DNA of 64,000 nucleotides from Closterium sp. Naga37s-1 (lineage: Eukaryota; Streptophyta; Zygnematophyceae; Desmidiales; Closteriaceae): positions 782,001-846,000 of the forward strand of contig CANJKZ010000174.1 in assembly GCA_947471745.1 (NCBI GenBank), read 5' to 3'. The position numbers and the translations under genes are program-made. A model generated the notes under the pieces. That model did no database searches, was not told the DNA's origin, and saw only the letters and a program-made list of their open reading frames with translations. Shown one piece after another: positions 51,691 to 64,000 of this stretch. The stretch's first letter is position 1. Every line of letters begins with the position of its first letter.

Positions 51691-54600
51691 CCATGCTGCC
51701 ATGCTGCCATGCTGCCATGCTGCCATGCTGCCATGCTGCCATGCTGCCATGCTGCCATGCTGCCATGCTGCCATGCTGCCATGCTGCCATGCTGCCATGC
51801 TGCCATGCTGCCATGCTGCCATGCTGCCATGCTGCCATGCTGCCATGCTGCCATGCTGCCATGCTGCCATGCTGCCATGCTGCCATGCTGCCATGCTGCC
51901 ATGCTGCCATGCTGCCATGCTGCCATGCTGCCATGCTGCCATGCTGCCATGCTGCCATGCTGCCATGCTGCCATGCTGCCATGCTGCCATGCTGCCATGC
52001 TGCCATGCTGCCATGCTGCCATGCTGCCATGCTGCCATGCTGCCATGCTGCCATGCTGCCATGCTGCCATGCTGCCATGCTGCCATGCTGCCATGCTGCC
52101 ATGCTGCCATGCTGCCATGCTGCCATGCTGCCATGCTGCCATGCTGCCATGCTGCCATGCTGCCATGCTGCCATGCCGCCATGCCGCCATGCCGCCATGC
52201 CGCCATGCCGCCATGCCGCCATGCTGCCATGCTGCCATGCTGCCATGCTGCCATGCTGCCATGCTGCCATGCTGCCATGCTGCCATGCTGCCATGCTGCC
52301 ATGCTGCCATGCTGCCATGCTGCCATGCTGCCATGCTGCCATGCTGCCATGCTGCCATGCTGCCATGCTGCCATGCTGCCATGCTGCCATGCTGCCATGC
52401 TGCCATGCTGCCATGCTGCCATGCTGCCATGCTGCCATGCTGCCATGCTGCCATGCTGCCATGCTGCCATGCTGCCATGCTGCCATGCTGCCATGCTGCC
52501 ATGCTGCCATGCTGCCATGCTGCCATGCTGCCATGCTGCCATGCTGCCATGCTGCCATGCTGCCATGCTGCCATGCTGCCATGCTGCCATGCTGCCATGC
52601 TGCCATGCTGCCATGCTGCCATGCTGCCATGCTGCCATGCTGCCATGCTGCCATGCTGCCATGCTGCCATGCTGCCATGCTGCCATGCTGCCATGCTGCC
52701 ATGCTGCCATGCTGCCATGCTGCCATGCTGCCATGCTGCCATGCTGCCATGCTGCCATGCTGCCATGCTGCCATGCTGCCATGCTGCCATGCTGCCATGC
52801 TGCCATGCTGCCATGCTGCCATGCTGCCATGCTGCCATGCTGCCATGCTGCCATGCTGCCATGCTGCCATGCTGCCATGCTGCCATGCTGCCATGCTGCC
52901 ATGCTGCCATGCTGCCATGCTGCCATGCTGCCATGCTGCCATGCTGCCATGCTGCCATGCTGCCATGCTGCCATGCTGCCATGCTGCCATGCTGCCATGC
53001 TGCCATGCTGCCATGCTGCCATGCTGCCATGCTGCCATGCTGCCATGCTGCCATGCTGCCATGCTGCCATGCTGCCATGCTGCCATGCTGCCATGCTGCC
53101 ATGCTGCCATGCTGCCATGCTGCCATGCTGCCATGCTGCCATGCTGCCATGCTGCCATGCTGCCATGCTGCCATGCTGCCATGCTGCCATGCTGCCATGC
53201 TGCCATGCTGCCATGCTGCCATGCTGCCATGCTGCCATGCTGCCATGCTGCCATGCTGCCATGCTGCCATGCTGCCATGCTGCCATGCTGCCATGCTGCC
53301 ATGCTGCCATGCTGCCATGCTGCCATGCTGCCATGCTGCCATGCTGCCATGCTGCCATGCTGCCATGCTGCCATGCTGCATGCTGCCATGCTGCCATGCT
53401 GCAATGCTGCCATGCTGCCATGCTGCCATGCTGCCATGCTGCCATGCTGCCATGCTGCCATGCTGCCATGCTGCCATGCTGCCATGCTGCCATGCTGCCA
53501 TGCTGCCATGCTGCCATGCTGCCATGCTGCCATGCTGCCATGCTGCCATGCTGCCATGCTGCCATGCTGCCATGCTGACATGCTGCCCTGCTGCCATGCT
53601 GCATGCTGCCATGCTGCCATGCTGCCATGCTGCCATGCTGCCATGCTGCCATGCTGCCATGCTGCCATGCTGCCATGCTGCCATGCTGCCATGCTGCCAT
53701 GCTGCCATGCTGCCATGCTGCCATGCTGCCATGCTGCCATGCTGCCATGCTGCCATGCTGCCTGCCATGCTGCCATGCTGCCATGCTGCCATGCTGCCAT
53801 GCTGCCATGCTGCCATGCTGCCATGCTGCCATGCTGCCATGCTGCCATGCTGCCATGCTGCCATGCTGCCATGCTGCCATGCTGCCATGCTGCCATGCTG
53901 CCATGCTGCCATGCTGCCATGCTGCCATGCTGCCATGCTGCCATGCTGCCATGCTGCCATGCTGCCATGCTGCCATGCTGCCATGCTGCCATGCTGCCAT
54001 GCTGCCATGCTGCCATGCTGCCATGCTGCCATGCTGCCATGCTGCCATGCTGCCATGCTGCCATGCTGCCATGCTGCCATGCTGCCATGCTGCCATGCTG
54101 CCATGCTGCCATGCTGCCATGCTGCCATGCTGCCATGCTGCCATGCTGCCATGCTGCCATGCTGCCATGCTGCCATGCTGCCATGCTGCCATGCTGCCAT
54201 GCTGCCATGCTGCCATGCTGCCATGCTGCCATGCTGCCATGCTGCCATGCTGCCATGCTGCCATGCTGCCATGCTGCCATGCTGCCATGCTGCCATGCTG
54301 CCATGCTGCCATGCTGCCATGCTGCCATGCTGCCATGCTGCCATGCTGCCATGCTGCCATGCTGCCATGCTGCCATGCTGCCATGCTGCCATGCTGCCAT
54401 GCTGCCATGCTGCCATGCTGCCATGCTGCCATGCTGCCATGCTGCCATGCTGCCATGCTGCCATGCTGCCATGCTGCCATGCTGCCATGCTGCCATGCTG
54501 CCATGCTGCCATGCTGCCATGCTGCCATGCTGCCATGCTGCCATGCTGCCATGCTGCCATGCTGCCATGCTGCCATGCTGCCATGCTGCCATGCTGCCAT

Positions 54601-57600
54601 GCTGCCATGCTGCCATGCTGCCATGCTGCCATGCTGCCATGCTGCCATGCTGCCATGCTGCCATGCTGCCATGCTGCCATGCTGCCATGCTGCCATGCTG
54701 CCATGCTGCCATGCTGCCATGCTGCCATGCTGCCATGCTGCCATGCTGCCATGCTGCCATGCTGCCATGCTGCCATGCTGCCATGCTGCCATGCTGCCAT
54801 GCTGCCATGCTGCCATGCTGCCATGCTGCCATGCTGCCATGCTGCCATGCTGCCATGCTGCCATGCTGCCATGCTGCCATGCTGCCATGCTGCCATGCTG
54901 CCATGCTGCCATGCTGCCATGCTGCCATGCTGCCATGCTGCCATGCTGCCATGCTGCCATGCTGCCATGCTGCCATGCTGCCATGCTGCCATGCTGCCAT
55001 GCTGCCATGCTGCCATGCTGCCATGCTGCCATGCTGCCATGCTGCCATGCTGCCATGCTGCCATGCTGCCATGCTGCCATGCTGCCATGCTGCCATGCTG
55101 CCATGCTGCCATGCTGCCATGCTGCCATGCTGCCATGCTGCCATGCTGCCATGCTGCCATGCTGCCATGCTGCCATGCTGCCATGCTGCCATGCTGCCAT
55201 GCTGCCATGCTGCCATGCTGCCATGCTGCCATGCTGCCATGCTGCCATGCTGCCATGCTGCCATGCTGCCATGCTGCCATGCTGCCATGCTGCCATGCTG
55301 CCATGCTGCCATGCTGCCATGCTGCCATGCTGCCATGCTGCCATGCTGCCATGCTGCCATGCTGCCATGCTGCCATGCTGCCATGCTGCCATGCTGCCAT
55401 GCTGCCATGCTGCCATGCTGCCATGCTGCCATGCTGCCATGCTGCCATGCTGCCATGCTGCCATGCTGCCATGCTGCCATGCTGCCATGCTGCCATGCTG
55501 CCATGCTGCCATGCTGCCATGCTGCCATGCTGCCATGCTGCCATGCTGCCATGCTGCCATGCTGCCATGCTGCCATGCTGCCATGCTGCCATGCTGCCAT
55601 GCTGCCATGCTGCCATGCTGCCATGCTGCCATGCTGCCATGCTGCCATGCTGCCATGCTGCCATGCTGCCATGCTGCCATGCTGCCATGCTGCCATGCTG
55701 CCATGCTGCCATGCTGCCATGCTGCCATGCTGCCATGCTGCCATGCTGCCATGCTGCCATGCTGCCATGCTGCCATGCTGCCATGCTGCCATGCTGCCAT
55801 GCTGCCATGCTGCCATGCTGCCATGCTGCCATGCTGCCATGCTGCCATGCTGCCATGCTGCCATGCTGCCATGCTGCCATGCTGCCATGCTGCCATGCTG
55901 CCATGCTGCCATGCTGCCATGCTGCCATGCTGCCATGCTGCCATGCTGCCATGCTGCCATGCTGCCATGCTGCCATGCTGCCATGCTGCCATGCTGCCAT
56001 GCTGCCATGCTGCCATGCTGCCATGCTGCCATGCTGCCATGCTGCCATGCTGCCATGCTGCCATGCTGCCATGCTGCCATGCTGCCATGCTGCCATGCTG
56101 CCATGCTGCCATGCTGCCATGCTGCCATGCTGCCATGCTGCCATGCTGCCATGCTGCCATGCTGCCATGCTGCCATGCTGCCATGCTGCCATGCTGCCAT
56201 GCTGCCATGCTGCCATGCTGCCATGCTGCCATGCTGCCATGCTGCCATGCTGCCATGCTGCCATGCTGCCATGCTGCCATGCTGCCATGCTGCCATGCTG
56301 CCATGCTGCCATGCTGCCATGCTTGCCATGCTGCCATGCTGCCATGCTGCCATGCTGCCATGCTGCCCATGCTGCCATGCTGCCATGCTGCCATGCTGCC
56401 ATGCTGCCATGCTGCCATGCTGCCATGCTGCCATGCTGCCATGCTGCCATGCTGCCATGCTGCCATGCTGCCATGCTGCCATGCTGCCATGCTGCCATGC
56501 TGCCATGCTGCCATGCTGCCATGCTGCCATGCTGCCATGCTGCCATGCTGCCATGCTGCCATGCTGCCATGCTGCCATGCTGCCATGCTGCCATGCTGCC
56601 ATGCTGCCATGCTGCCATGCTGCCATGCTGCCATGCTGCCATGCTGCCATGCTGCCATGCTGCCATGCTGCCATGCCTGCCATGCTGCCATGCTGCCATG
56701 CTGCCATGCTGCCATGCTGCCATGCTGCCATGCTGCCATGCTGCCATGCTGCCATGCTGCCATGCTGCCATGCTGCCATGCTGCCATGCTGCCATGCTGC
56801 CATGCTGCCATGCTGCCATGCTGCCATGCTGCCATGCTGCCATGCTGCCATGCTGCCATGCTGCCATGCTGCCATGCTGCCATGCTGCCATGCTGCCATG
56901 CTGCCATGCTGCCATGCTGCCATGCTGCCATGCTGCCATGCTGCCATGCTGCCATGCTGCCATGCTGCCATGCTGCCATGCTGCCATGCTGCCATGCTGC
57001 CATGCTGCCATGCTGCCATGCTGCCATGCTGCCATGCTGCCATGCTGCCATGCTGCCATGCTGCCATGCTGCCATGCTGCCATGCTGCCATGCTGCCATG
57101 CTGCCATGCTGCCATGCTGCCATGCTGCCATGCTGCCATGCTGCCATGCTGCCATGCTGCCATGCTGCCATGCTGCCATGCTGCCATGCTGCCATGCTGC
57201 CATGCTGCCATGCTGCCATGCTGCCATGCTGCCATGCTGCCATGCTGCCATGCTGCCATGCTGCCATGCTGCCATGCTGCCATGCTGCCATGCTGCCATG
57301 CTGCCATGCTGCCATGCTGCCATGCTGCCATGCTGCCATGCTGCCATGCTGCCATGCTGCCATGCTGCCATGCTGCCATGCTGCCATGCTGCCATGCTGC
57401 CATGCTGCCATGCTGCCATGCTGCCATGCTGCCATGCTGCCATGCTGCCATGCTGCCATGCTGCCATGCTGCCATGCTGCCATGCTGCCATGCTGCCATG
57501 CTGCCATGCTGCCATGCTGCCATGCTGCCATGCTGCCATGCTGCCATGCTGCCATGCTGCCATGCTGCCATGCTGCCATGCTGCCATGCTGCCATGCTGC

Positions 57601-60600
57601 CATGCTGCCATGCTGCCATGCTGCCATGCTGCCATGCTGCCATGCTGCCATGCTGCCATGCTGCCATGCTGCCATGCTGCCATGCTGCCATGCTGCCATG
57701 CTGCCATGCTGCCATGCTGCCATGCTGCCATGCTGCCATGCTGCCATGCTGCCATGCTGCCATGCTGCCATGCTGCCATGCTGCCATGCTGCCATGCTGC
57801 CATGCTGCCATGCTGCCATGCTGCCATGCTGCCATGCTGCCATGCTGCCATGCTGCCATGCTGCCATGCTGCCATGCTGCCATGCTGCCATGCTGCCATG
57901 CTGCCATGCTGCCATGCTGCCATGCTGCCATGCTGCCATGCTGCCATGCTGCCATGCTGCCATGCTGCCATGCTGCCATGCTGCCATGCTGCCATGCTGC
58001 CATGCTGCCATGCTGCCATGCTGCCATGCTGCCATGCTGCCATGCTGCCATGCTGCCATGCTGCCATGCTGCCATGCTGCCATGCTGCCATGCTGCCATG
58101 CTGCCATGCTGCCATGCTGCCATGCTGCCATGCTGCCATGCTGCCATGCTGCCATGCTGCCATGCTGCCATGCTGCCATGCTGCCATGCTGCCATGCTGC
58201 CATGCTGCCATGCTGCCATGCTGCCATGCTGCCATGCTGCCATGCTGCCATGCTGCCATGCTGCCATGCTGCCATGCTGCCATGCTGCCATGCTGCCATG
58301 CTGCCATGCTGGCCATGCTGCCATGCTGCCATGCTGCCATGCTGCCCTGCTGCCCTGCTGCCATGCTTTGCCATGCTGCCATGCTGCCATGCTGCCATGC
58401 TGCCATGCTGCCATGCTGCCATGCTGCCATGCTGCCATGCTGCCATGCTGCCATGCTGCCATGCTGCCATGCTGCCATGCTGCCATGCTGCCATGCTGCC
58501 ATGCTGCCATGCTTGCCATGCTGCCATGCTGCCATGCTGCCATGCTGCCATTGCTGCCATGCTGCCATGCTGCCATGCTGCCATGCTGCCATGCTGCAGC
58601 TGCCATCTGCCATGCTGCCATTCTGCCATGCTGCCATGCTGCCATGCTGCCATGCTGCCCATGCTGCCATGCTTCCATGCTGCCATGCTGCCATGCTGGC
58701 CCATGCTGCCATGCTGCCATGCTGCCATGCTGCCATGCTGCCATGCTGCCATGCTGCCATGCTGCCATGCTGCCATGCTGCCATGCTGCCATGCTGCCAT
58801 GCTGCCATGCTGCCATGCTGCCATGCTGCCATGCTGCCATGCTGCCATGCTGCCATGCTGCCATGCTGCCATGCTGCCATGCTGCCATGCTGCCATGCTG
58901 CCATGCTGCCATGCTGCCATGCTGCCATGCTGCCATGCTGCCATGCTGCCATGCTGCCATGCTGCCATGCTGCCATGCTGCCATGCTGCCATGCTGCCAT
59001 GCTGCCATGCTGCCATGCTGCCATGCTGCCATGCTGCCATGCTGCCATGCTGCCATGCTGCCATGCTGCCATGCTGCCATGCTGCCATGCTGCCATGCTG
59101 CCATGCTGCCATGCTGCCATGCTGCCATGCTGCCATGCTGCCATGCTGCCATGCTGCCATGCTGCCATGCTGCCATGCTGCCATGCTGCCATGCTGCCAT
59201 GCTGCCATGCTGCCATGCTGCCATGCTGCCATGCTGCCATGCTGCCATGCTGCCATGCTGCCATGCTGCCATGCTGCCATGCTGCCATGCTGCCATGCTG
59301 CCATGCTGCCATGCTGCCATGCTGCCATGCTGCCATGCTGCCATGCTGCCATGCTGCCATGCTGCCATGCTGCCATGCTGCCATGCTGCCATGCTGCCAT
59401 GCTGCCATGCTGCCATGCTGCCATGCTGCCATGCTGCCATGCTGCCATGCTGCCATGCTGCCATGCTGCCATGCTGCCATGCTGCCATGCTGCCATGCTG
59501 CCATGCTGCCATGCTGCCATGCTGCCATGCTGCCATGCTGCCATGCTGCCATGCTGCCATGCTGCCATGCTGCCATGCTGCCATGCTGCCATGCTGCCAT
59601 GCTGCCATGCTGCCATGCTGCCATGCTGCCATGCTGCCATGCTGCCATGCTGCCATGCTGCCATGCTGCCATGCTGCCATGCTGCCATGCTGCCATGCTG
59701 CCATGCTGCCATGCTGCCATGCTGCCATGCTGCCATGCTGCCATGCTGCCATGCTGCCATGCTGCCATGCTGCCATGCTGCCATGCTGCCATGCTGCCAT
59801 GCTGCCATGCTGCCATGCTGCCATGCTGCCATGCTGCCATGCTGCCATGCTGCCATGCTGCCATGCTGCCATGCTGCCATGCTGCCATGCTGCCATGCTG
59901 CCATGCTGCCATGCTGCCATGCTGCCATGCTGCCATGCTGCCATGCTGCCATGCTGCCATGCTGCCATGCTGCCATGCTGCCATGCTGCCATGCTGCCAT
60001 GCTGCCATGCTGCCATGCTGCCATGCTGCCATGCTGCCATGCTGCCATGCTGCCATGCTGCCATGCTGCCATGCTGCCATGCTGCCATGCTGCCATGCTG
60101 CCATGCTGCCATGCTGCCATGCTGCCATGCTGCCATGCTGCCATGCTGCCATGCTGCCATGCTGCCATGCTGCCATGCTGCCATGCTGCCATGCTGCCAT
60201 GCTGCCATGCTGCCATGCTGCCATGCTGCCATGCTGCCATGCTGCCATGCTGCCATGCTGCCATGCTGCCATGCTGCCATGCTGCCATGCTGCCATGCTG
60301 CCATGCTGCCATGCTGCCATGCTGCCATGCTGCCATGCTGCCATGCTGCCATGCTGCCATGCTGCCATGCTGCCATGCTGCCATGCTGCCATGCTGCCAT
60401 GCTGCCATGCTGCCATGCTGCCATGCTGCCATGCTGCCATGCTGCCATGCTGCCATGCTGCCATGCTGCCATGCTGCCATGCTGCCATGCTGCCATGCTG
60501 CCATGCTGCCATGCTGCCATGCTGCCATGCTGCCATGCTGCCATGCTGCCATGCTGCCATGCTGCCATGCTGCCATGCTGCCATGCTGCCATGCTGCCAT

Positions 60601-63600
60601 GCTGCCATGCTGCCATGCTGCCATGCTGCCATGCTGCCATGCTGCCATGCTGCCATGCTGCCATGCTGCCATGCTGCCATGCTGCCATGCTGCCATGCTG
60701 CCATGCTGCCATGCTGCCATGCTGCCATGCTGCCATGCTGCCATGCTGCCATGCTGCCATGCTGCCATGCTGCCATGCTGCCATGCTGCCATGCTGCCAT
60801 GCTGCCATGCTGCCATGCTGCCATGCTGCCATGCTGCCATGCTGCCATGCTGCCATGCTGCCATGCTGCCATGCTGCCATGCTGCCATGCTGCCATGCTG
60901 CCATGCTGCCATGCTGCCATGCTGCCATGCTGCCATGCTGCCATGCTGCCATGCTGCCATGCTGCCATGCTGCCATGCTGCCATGCTGCCATGCTGCCAT
61001 GCTGCCATGCTGCCATGCTGCCATGCTGCCATGCTGCCATGCTGCCATGCTGCCATGCTGCCATGCTGCCATGCTGCCATGCTGCCATGCTGCCATGCTG
61101 CCATGCTGCCATGCTGCCATGCTGCCATGCTGCCATGCTGCCATGCTGCCATGCTGCCATGCTGCCATGCTGCCATGCTGCCATGCTGCCATGCTGCCAT
61201 GCTGCCATGCTGCCATGCTGCCATGCTGCCATGCTGCCATGCTGCCATGCTGCCATGCTGCCATGCTGCCATGCTGCCATGCTGCCATGCTGCCATGCTG
61301 CCATGCTGCCATGCTGCCATGCTGCCATGCTGCCATGCTGCCAGCTGCCATGCCTGCCATGCTGCCATGCGCCATGCTGCCATGCTGCCATGCTGCCATG
61401 CTGCCATGGCTGCCATGCTGCCATGCTGCCATGCTGCCATGCTGCCATGCTGCCATGCTGCCATGCTGCCATGCTGCCATGCTGCCATGCTGCCATGCTG
61501 CCATGCTGCCTATGCTGCCATGCTGCCATGCTGCCATGCTGCCATGCTCGCCATGCTGCCATGCTGCCATGCTGCCATGCTGCCATGCTGCCATGCTGCC
61601 ATGCTGCCATGCTGCCATGCTGCCATGCTGCCATGCTGCCATTGCTGCCATGCTGCCATGCTGCCATGCTGCCATGCTGCCATGCTGCCATGCTGCGCAT
61701 GCTGCCATGCTGCCCATGCTGCCATGCTGCCATGCTGCCATGCTGCCATGCTGCCATGCTGCCATGCTGCCATGCTGCCATGCTGCCATGCTGCCATGCT
61801 GCCATGCTGCCATGCTGCCATGCTGCCATGCTGCATGCTGCCATGCTGCATGCTGCCATGCTGCCATGCTGCCATGCTGCCATGCTGCCATGCTGCCATG
61901 CTGCCATGCTGCCATGCTGCCATGCTGCCATGCTGCCATGCTGCCATGCTGCCATGCTGCCATGCTGCCATGCTGCCATGCTGCCATGCTGCCATGCTGC
62001 CATGCTGCCATGCTGCCATGCTGCCATGCTGCCATGCTGCCATGCTGCCATGCTGCCATGCTGCCATGCTGCCATGCTGCCATGCTGCCATGCTGCCATG
62101 CTGCCATGCTGCCATGCTGCCATGCTGCCATGCTGCCATGCTGCCATGCTGCCATGCTGCCATGCTGCCATGCTGCCATGCTGCCATGCTGCCATGCTGC
62201 CATGCTGCCATGCTGCCATGCTGCCATGCTGCCATGCTGCCATGCTGCCATGCTGCCATGCTGCCATGCTGCCATGCTGCCATGCTGCCATGCTGCCATG
62301 CTGCCATGCTGCCATGCTGCCATGCTGCCATGCTGCCATGCTGCCATGCTGCCATGCTGCCATGCTGCCATGCTGCCATGCTGCCATGCTGCCATGCTGC
62401 CATGCTGCCATGCTGCCATGCTGCCATGCTGCCATGCTGCCATGCTGCCATGCTGCCATGCTGCCATGCTGCCATGCTGCCATGCTGCCATGCTGCCATG
62501 CTGCCATGCTGCCATGCTGCCATGCTGCCATGCTGCCATGCTGCCATGCTGCCATGCTGCCATGCTGCCATGCTGCCATGCTGCCATGCTGCCATGCTGC
62601 CATGCTGCCATGCTGCCATGCTGCCATGCTGCCATGCTGCCATGCTGCCATGCTGCCATGCTGCCATGCTGCCATGCTGCCATGCTGCCATGCTGCCATG
62701 CTGCCATGCTGCCATGCTGCCATGCTGCCATGCTGCCATGCTGCCATGCTGCCATGCTGCCATGCTGCCATGCTGCCATGCTGCCATGCTGCCATGCTGC
62801 CATGCTGCCATGCTGCCATGCTGCCATGCTGCCATGCTGCCATGCTGCCATGCTGCCATGCTGCCATGCTGCCATGCTGCCATGCTGCCATGCTGCCATG
62901 CTGCCATGCTGCCATGCTGCCATGCTGCCATGCTGCCATGCTGCCATGCTGCCATGCTGCCATGCTGCCATGCTGCCATGCTGCCATGCTGCCATGCTGC
63001 CATGCTGCCATGCTGCCATGCTGCCATGCTGCCATGCTGCCATGCTGCCATGCTGCCATGCTGCCATGCTGCCATGCTGCCATGCTGCCATGCTGCCATG
63101 CTGCCATGCTGCCATGCTGCCATGCTGCCATGCTGCCATGCTGCCATGCTGCCATGCTGCCATGCTGCCATGCTGCCATGCTGCCATGCTGCCATGCTGC
63201 CATGCTGCCATGCTGCCATGCTGCCATGCTGCCATGCTGCCATGCTGCCATGCTGCCATGCTGCCATGCTGCCATGCTGCCATGCTGCCATGCTGCCATG
63301 CTGCCATGCTGCCATGCTGCCATGCTGCCATGCTGCCATGCTGCCATGCTGCCATGCTGCCATGCTGCCATGCTGCCATGCTGCCATGCTGCCATGCTGC
63401 CATGCTGCCATGCTGCCATGCTGCCATGCTGCCATGCTGCCATGCTGCCATGCTGCCATGCTGCCATGCTTGCCATGCTGCCATGCTGCCATGCTGCCAT
63501 GCTGCCATGCCTGCCATGCTGCCATGCTGCCATGCTGCCCTGCTGCCATGCTGCCATGCTGCCATGCTGCCATGCTGCCATGCTGCCATGCTGCCATGCT

Positions 63601-64000
63601 GCCATGCTGCCATGCTGCCATGCTGCCATGCTGCCATGCTGCCATGCTGCCATGCTGCCATGCTGCCATGCTGCCATGCTGCCATGCTGCCATGCTGCCA
63701 TGCTGCCATGCTGCCATGCTGCCATGCTGCCATGCTGCCATGCTGCCATGCTGCCATGCTGCCATGCTGCCATGCTGCCATGCTGCCATGCTGCCATGCT
63801 GCCATGCTGCCATGCTGCCATGCTGCCATGCTGCCATGCTGCCATGCGCATGGCCATGCTGCCATGCTGACATGCTGCCATGCTGCCATGCTGCCATGCT
63901 GCCATGCTGCCATGCTGCCATGCTGCCATGCTGCCATGCTGCCATGCTGCCATGCTGCCATGCTGCCATGCTGCCATGCTGCCATGCTGCCATGCTGCCA
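51676..64000 (+). repeat. (CATGCTGC)n megasatellite, more than 12.3 kb
   Basis: About 1,540 units of 8 bp, still running at the window end. The 24-bp cycle translates as HAAMLPCC in every + frame and AAWQHGSM in every minus frame, without stops, giving spurious open frames over 4,000 codons on both strands. The first units are the GK codons CAT GCT GCC ATG CTG. Six successive CATGCCGC variants lie at 52172-52219. Single-base indels cluster near 53376-53605, 56322-56675, 58311-58700, 61343-61720, 63470-63540 and 63847-63870. I see no gene inside it. Confidence 0.99.

Noticed and set aside
51475..63993. Open frames of 800 to 4,100 codons on both strands
   Set aside because: They consist only of HAAMLPCC or AAWQHGSM cycles from the 8-bp array. 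All six frames lack stops by construction; no codon bias or domain is present apart from the GK exon at 51644.
51676..64000. CRISPR-like or telomere-like array
   Set aside because: Units are contiguous 8-bp repeats with no spacers, and the sequence is not a telomere motif (plant TTTAGGG or similar).

Overview
The window is nuclear DNA of a eukaryote of the green-plant lineage. It holds Ty1/copia and chromodomain Ty3/gypsy retrotransposons with initiator-tRNA-Met-like primer sites, an APE-type LINE, and a plant-type glycerol kinase gene split by spliceosomal introns. The intron-rich, GC-rich gene and the Gly-rich algal-looking copia proteins make me favour a streptophyte alga (for example a zygnematophyte such as Closterium) over a flowering plant. 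That placement is inference. I see no bacterial or organellar genes, rRNA, CRISPR array or functional tRNA gene.

Layout. 1-13405: two decayed + strand copia copies of one family (A1, cut by the window edge; A2, 5' truncated). A2 carries a nested copia element of another family (B, 7678-12086) and an inverted solo LTR. 13406-13864: AT-rich spacer. 13865-20820: a scrambled mosaic of family-A pieces, with a + fragment whose gag is fused to RT, an inverted piece of B's LTR, a head-to-head minus fragment, and a deleted minus-strand element C. 20821-25566: a minus-strand LINE with a solo LTR in its endonuclease. 25567-26579: no recognised gene. 26580-33749: gypsy chromovirus F with near-identical 636/635-bp LTRs and CTCGA target duplications, carrying a 377-bp miniature LTR element (TRIM). 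33890-47661: decayed minus-strand copia E, split by the young copia D (36547-44057; LTRs differ at one base; almost intact gag-pol). A 408-bp block flanks E on both sides. 48188-51690: the 5' half of a glycerol kinase (GK) gene. 51676 to the window end: an (8 bp)n tandem array longer than 12.3 kb.

How the parts relate. GK is the only host gene recognised. Its upstream region was hit by gypsy F, and a later rearrangement with E copied part of F's LTR, including its TATA box, together with the native upstream DNA, so that LTR promoter now points at GK from about 0.3 kb away. GK itself shows a graded series of local tandem duplications: partial exons copied 2, 5, 3 and 5 times, then a 132-bp unit copied three times. 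It ends in the 8-bp array, which starts exactly inside the codons of the conserved GDQHAAML motif, where the exon itself reads as two near-perfect copies of CATGCTGC. The giant open frames through the array exist only because the 24-bp cycle contains no stop in any frame.

The two most unusual objects are this exon-seeded megasatellite and the TRIM in gypsy F, whose LTR/primer-site junction forms a tRNA-like sequence with RNA polymerase III A and B boxes.
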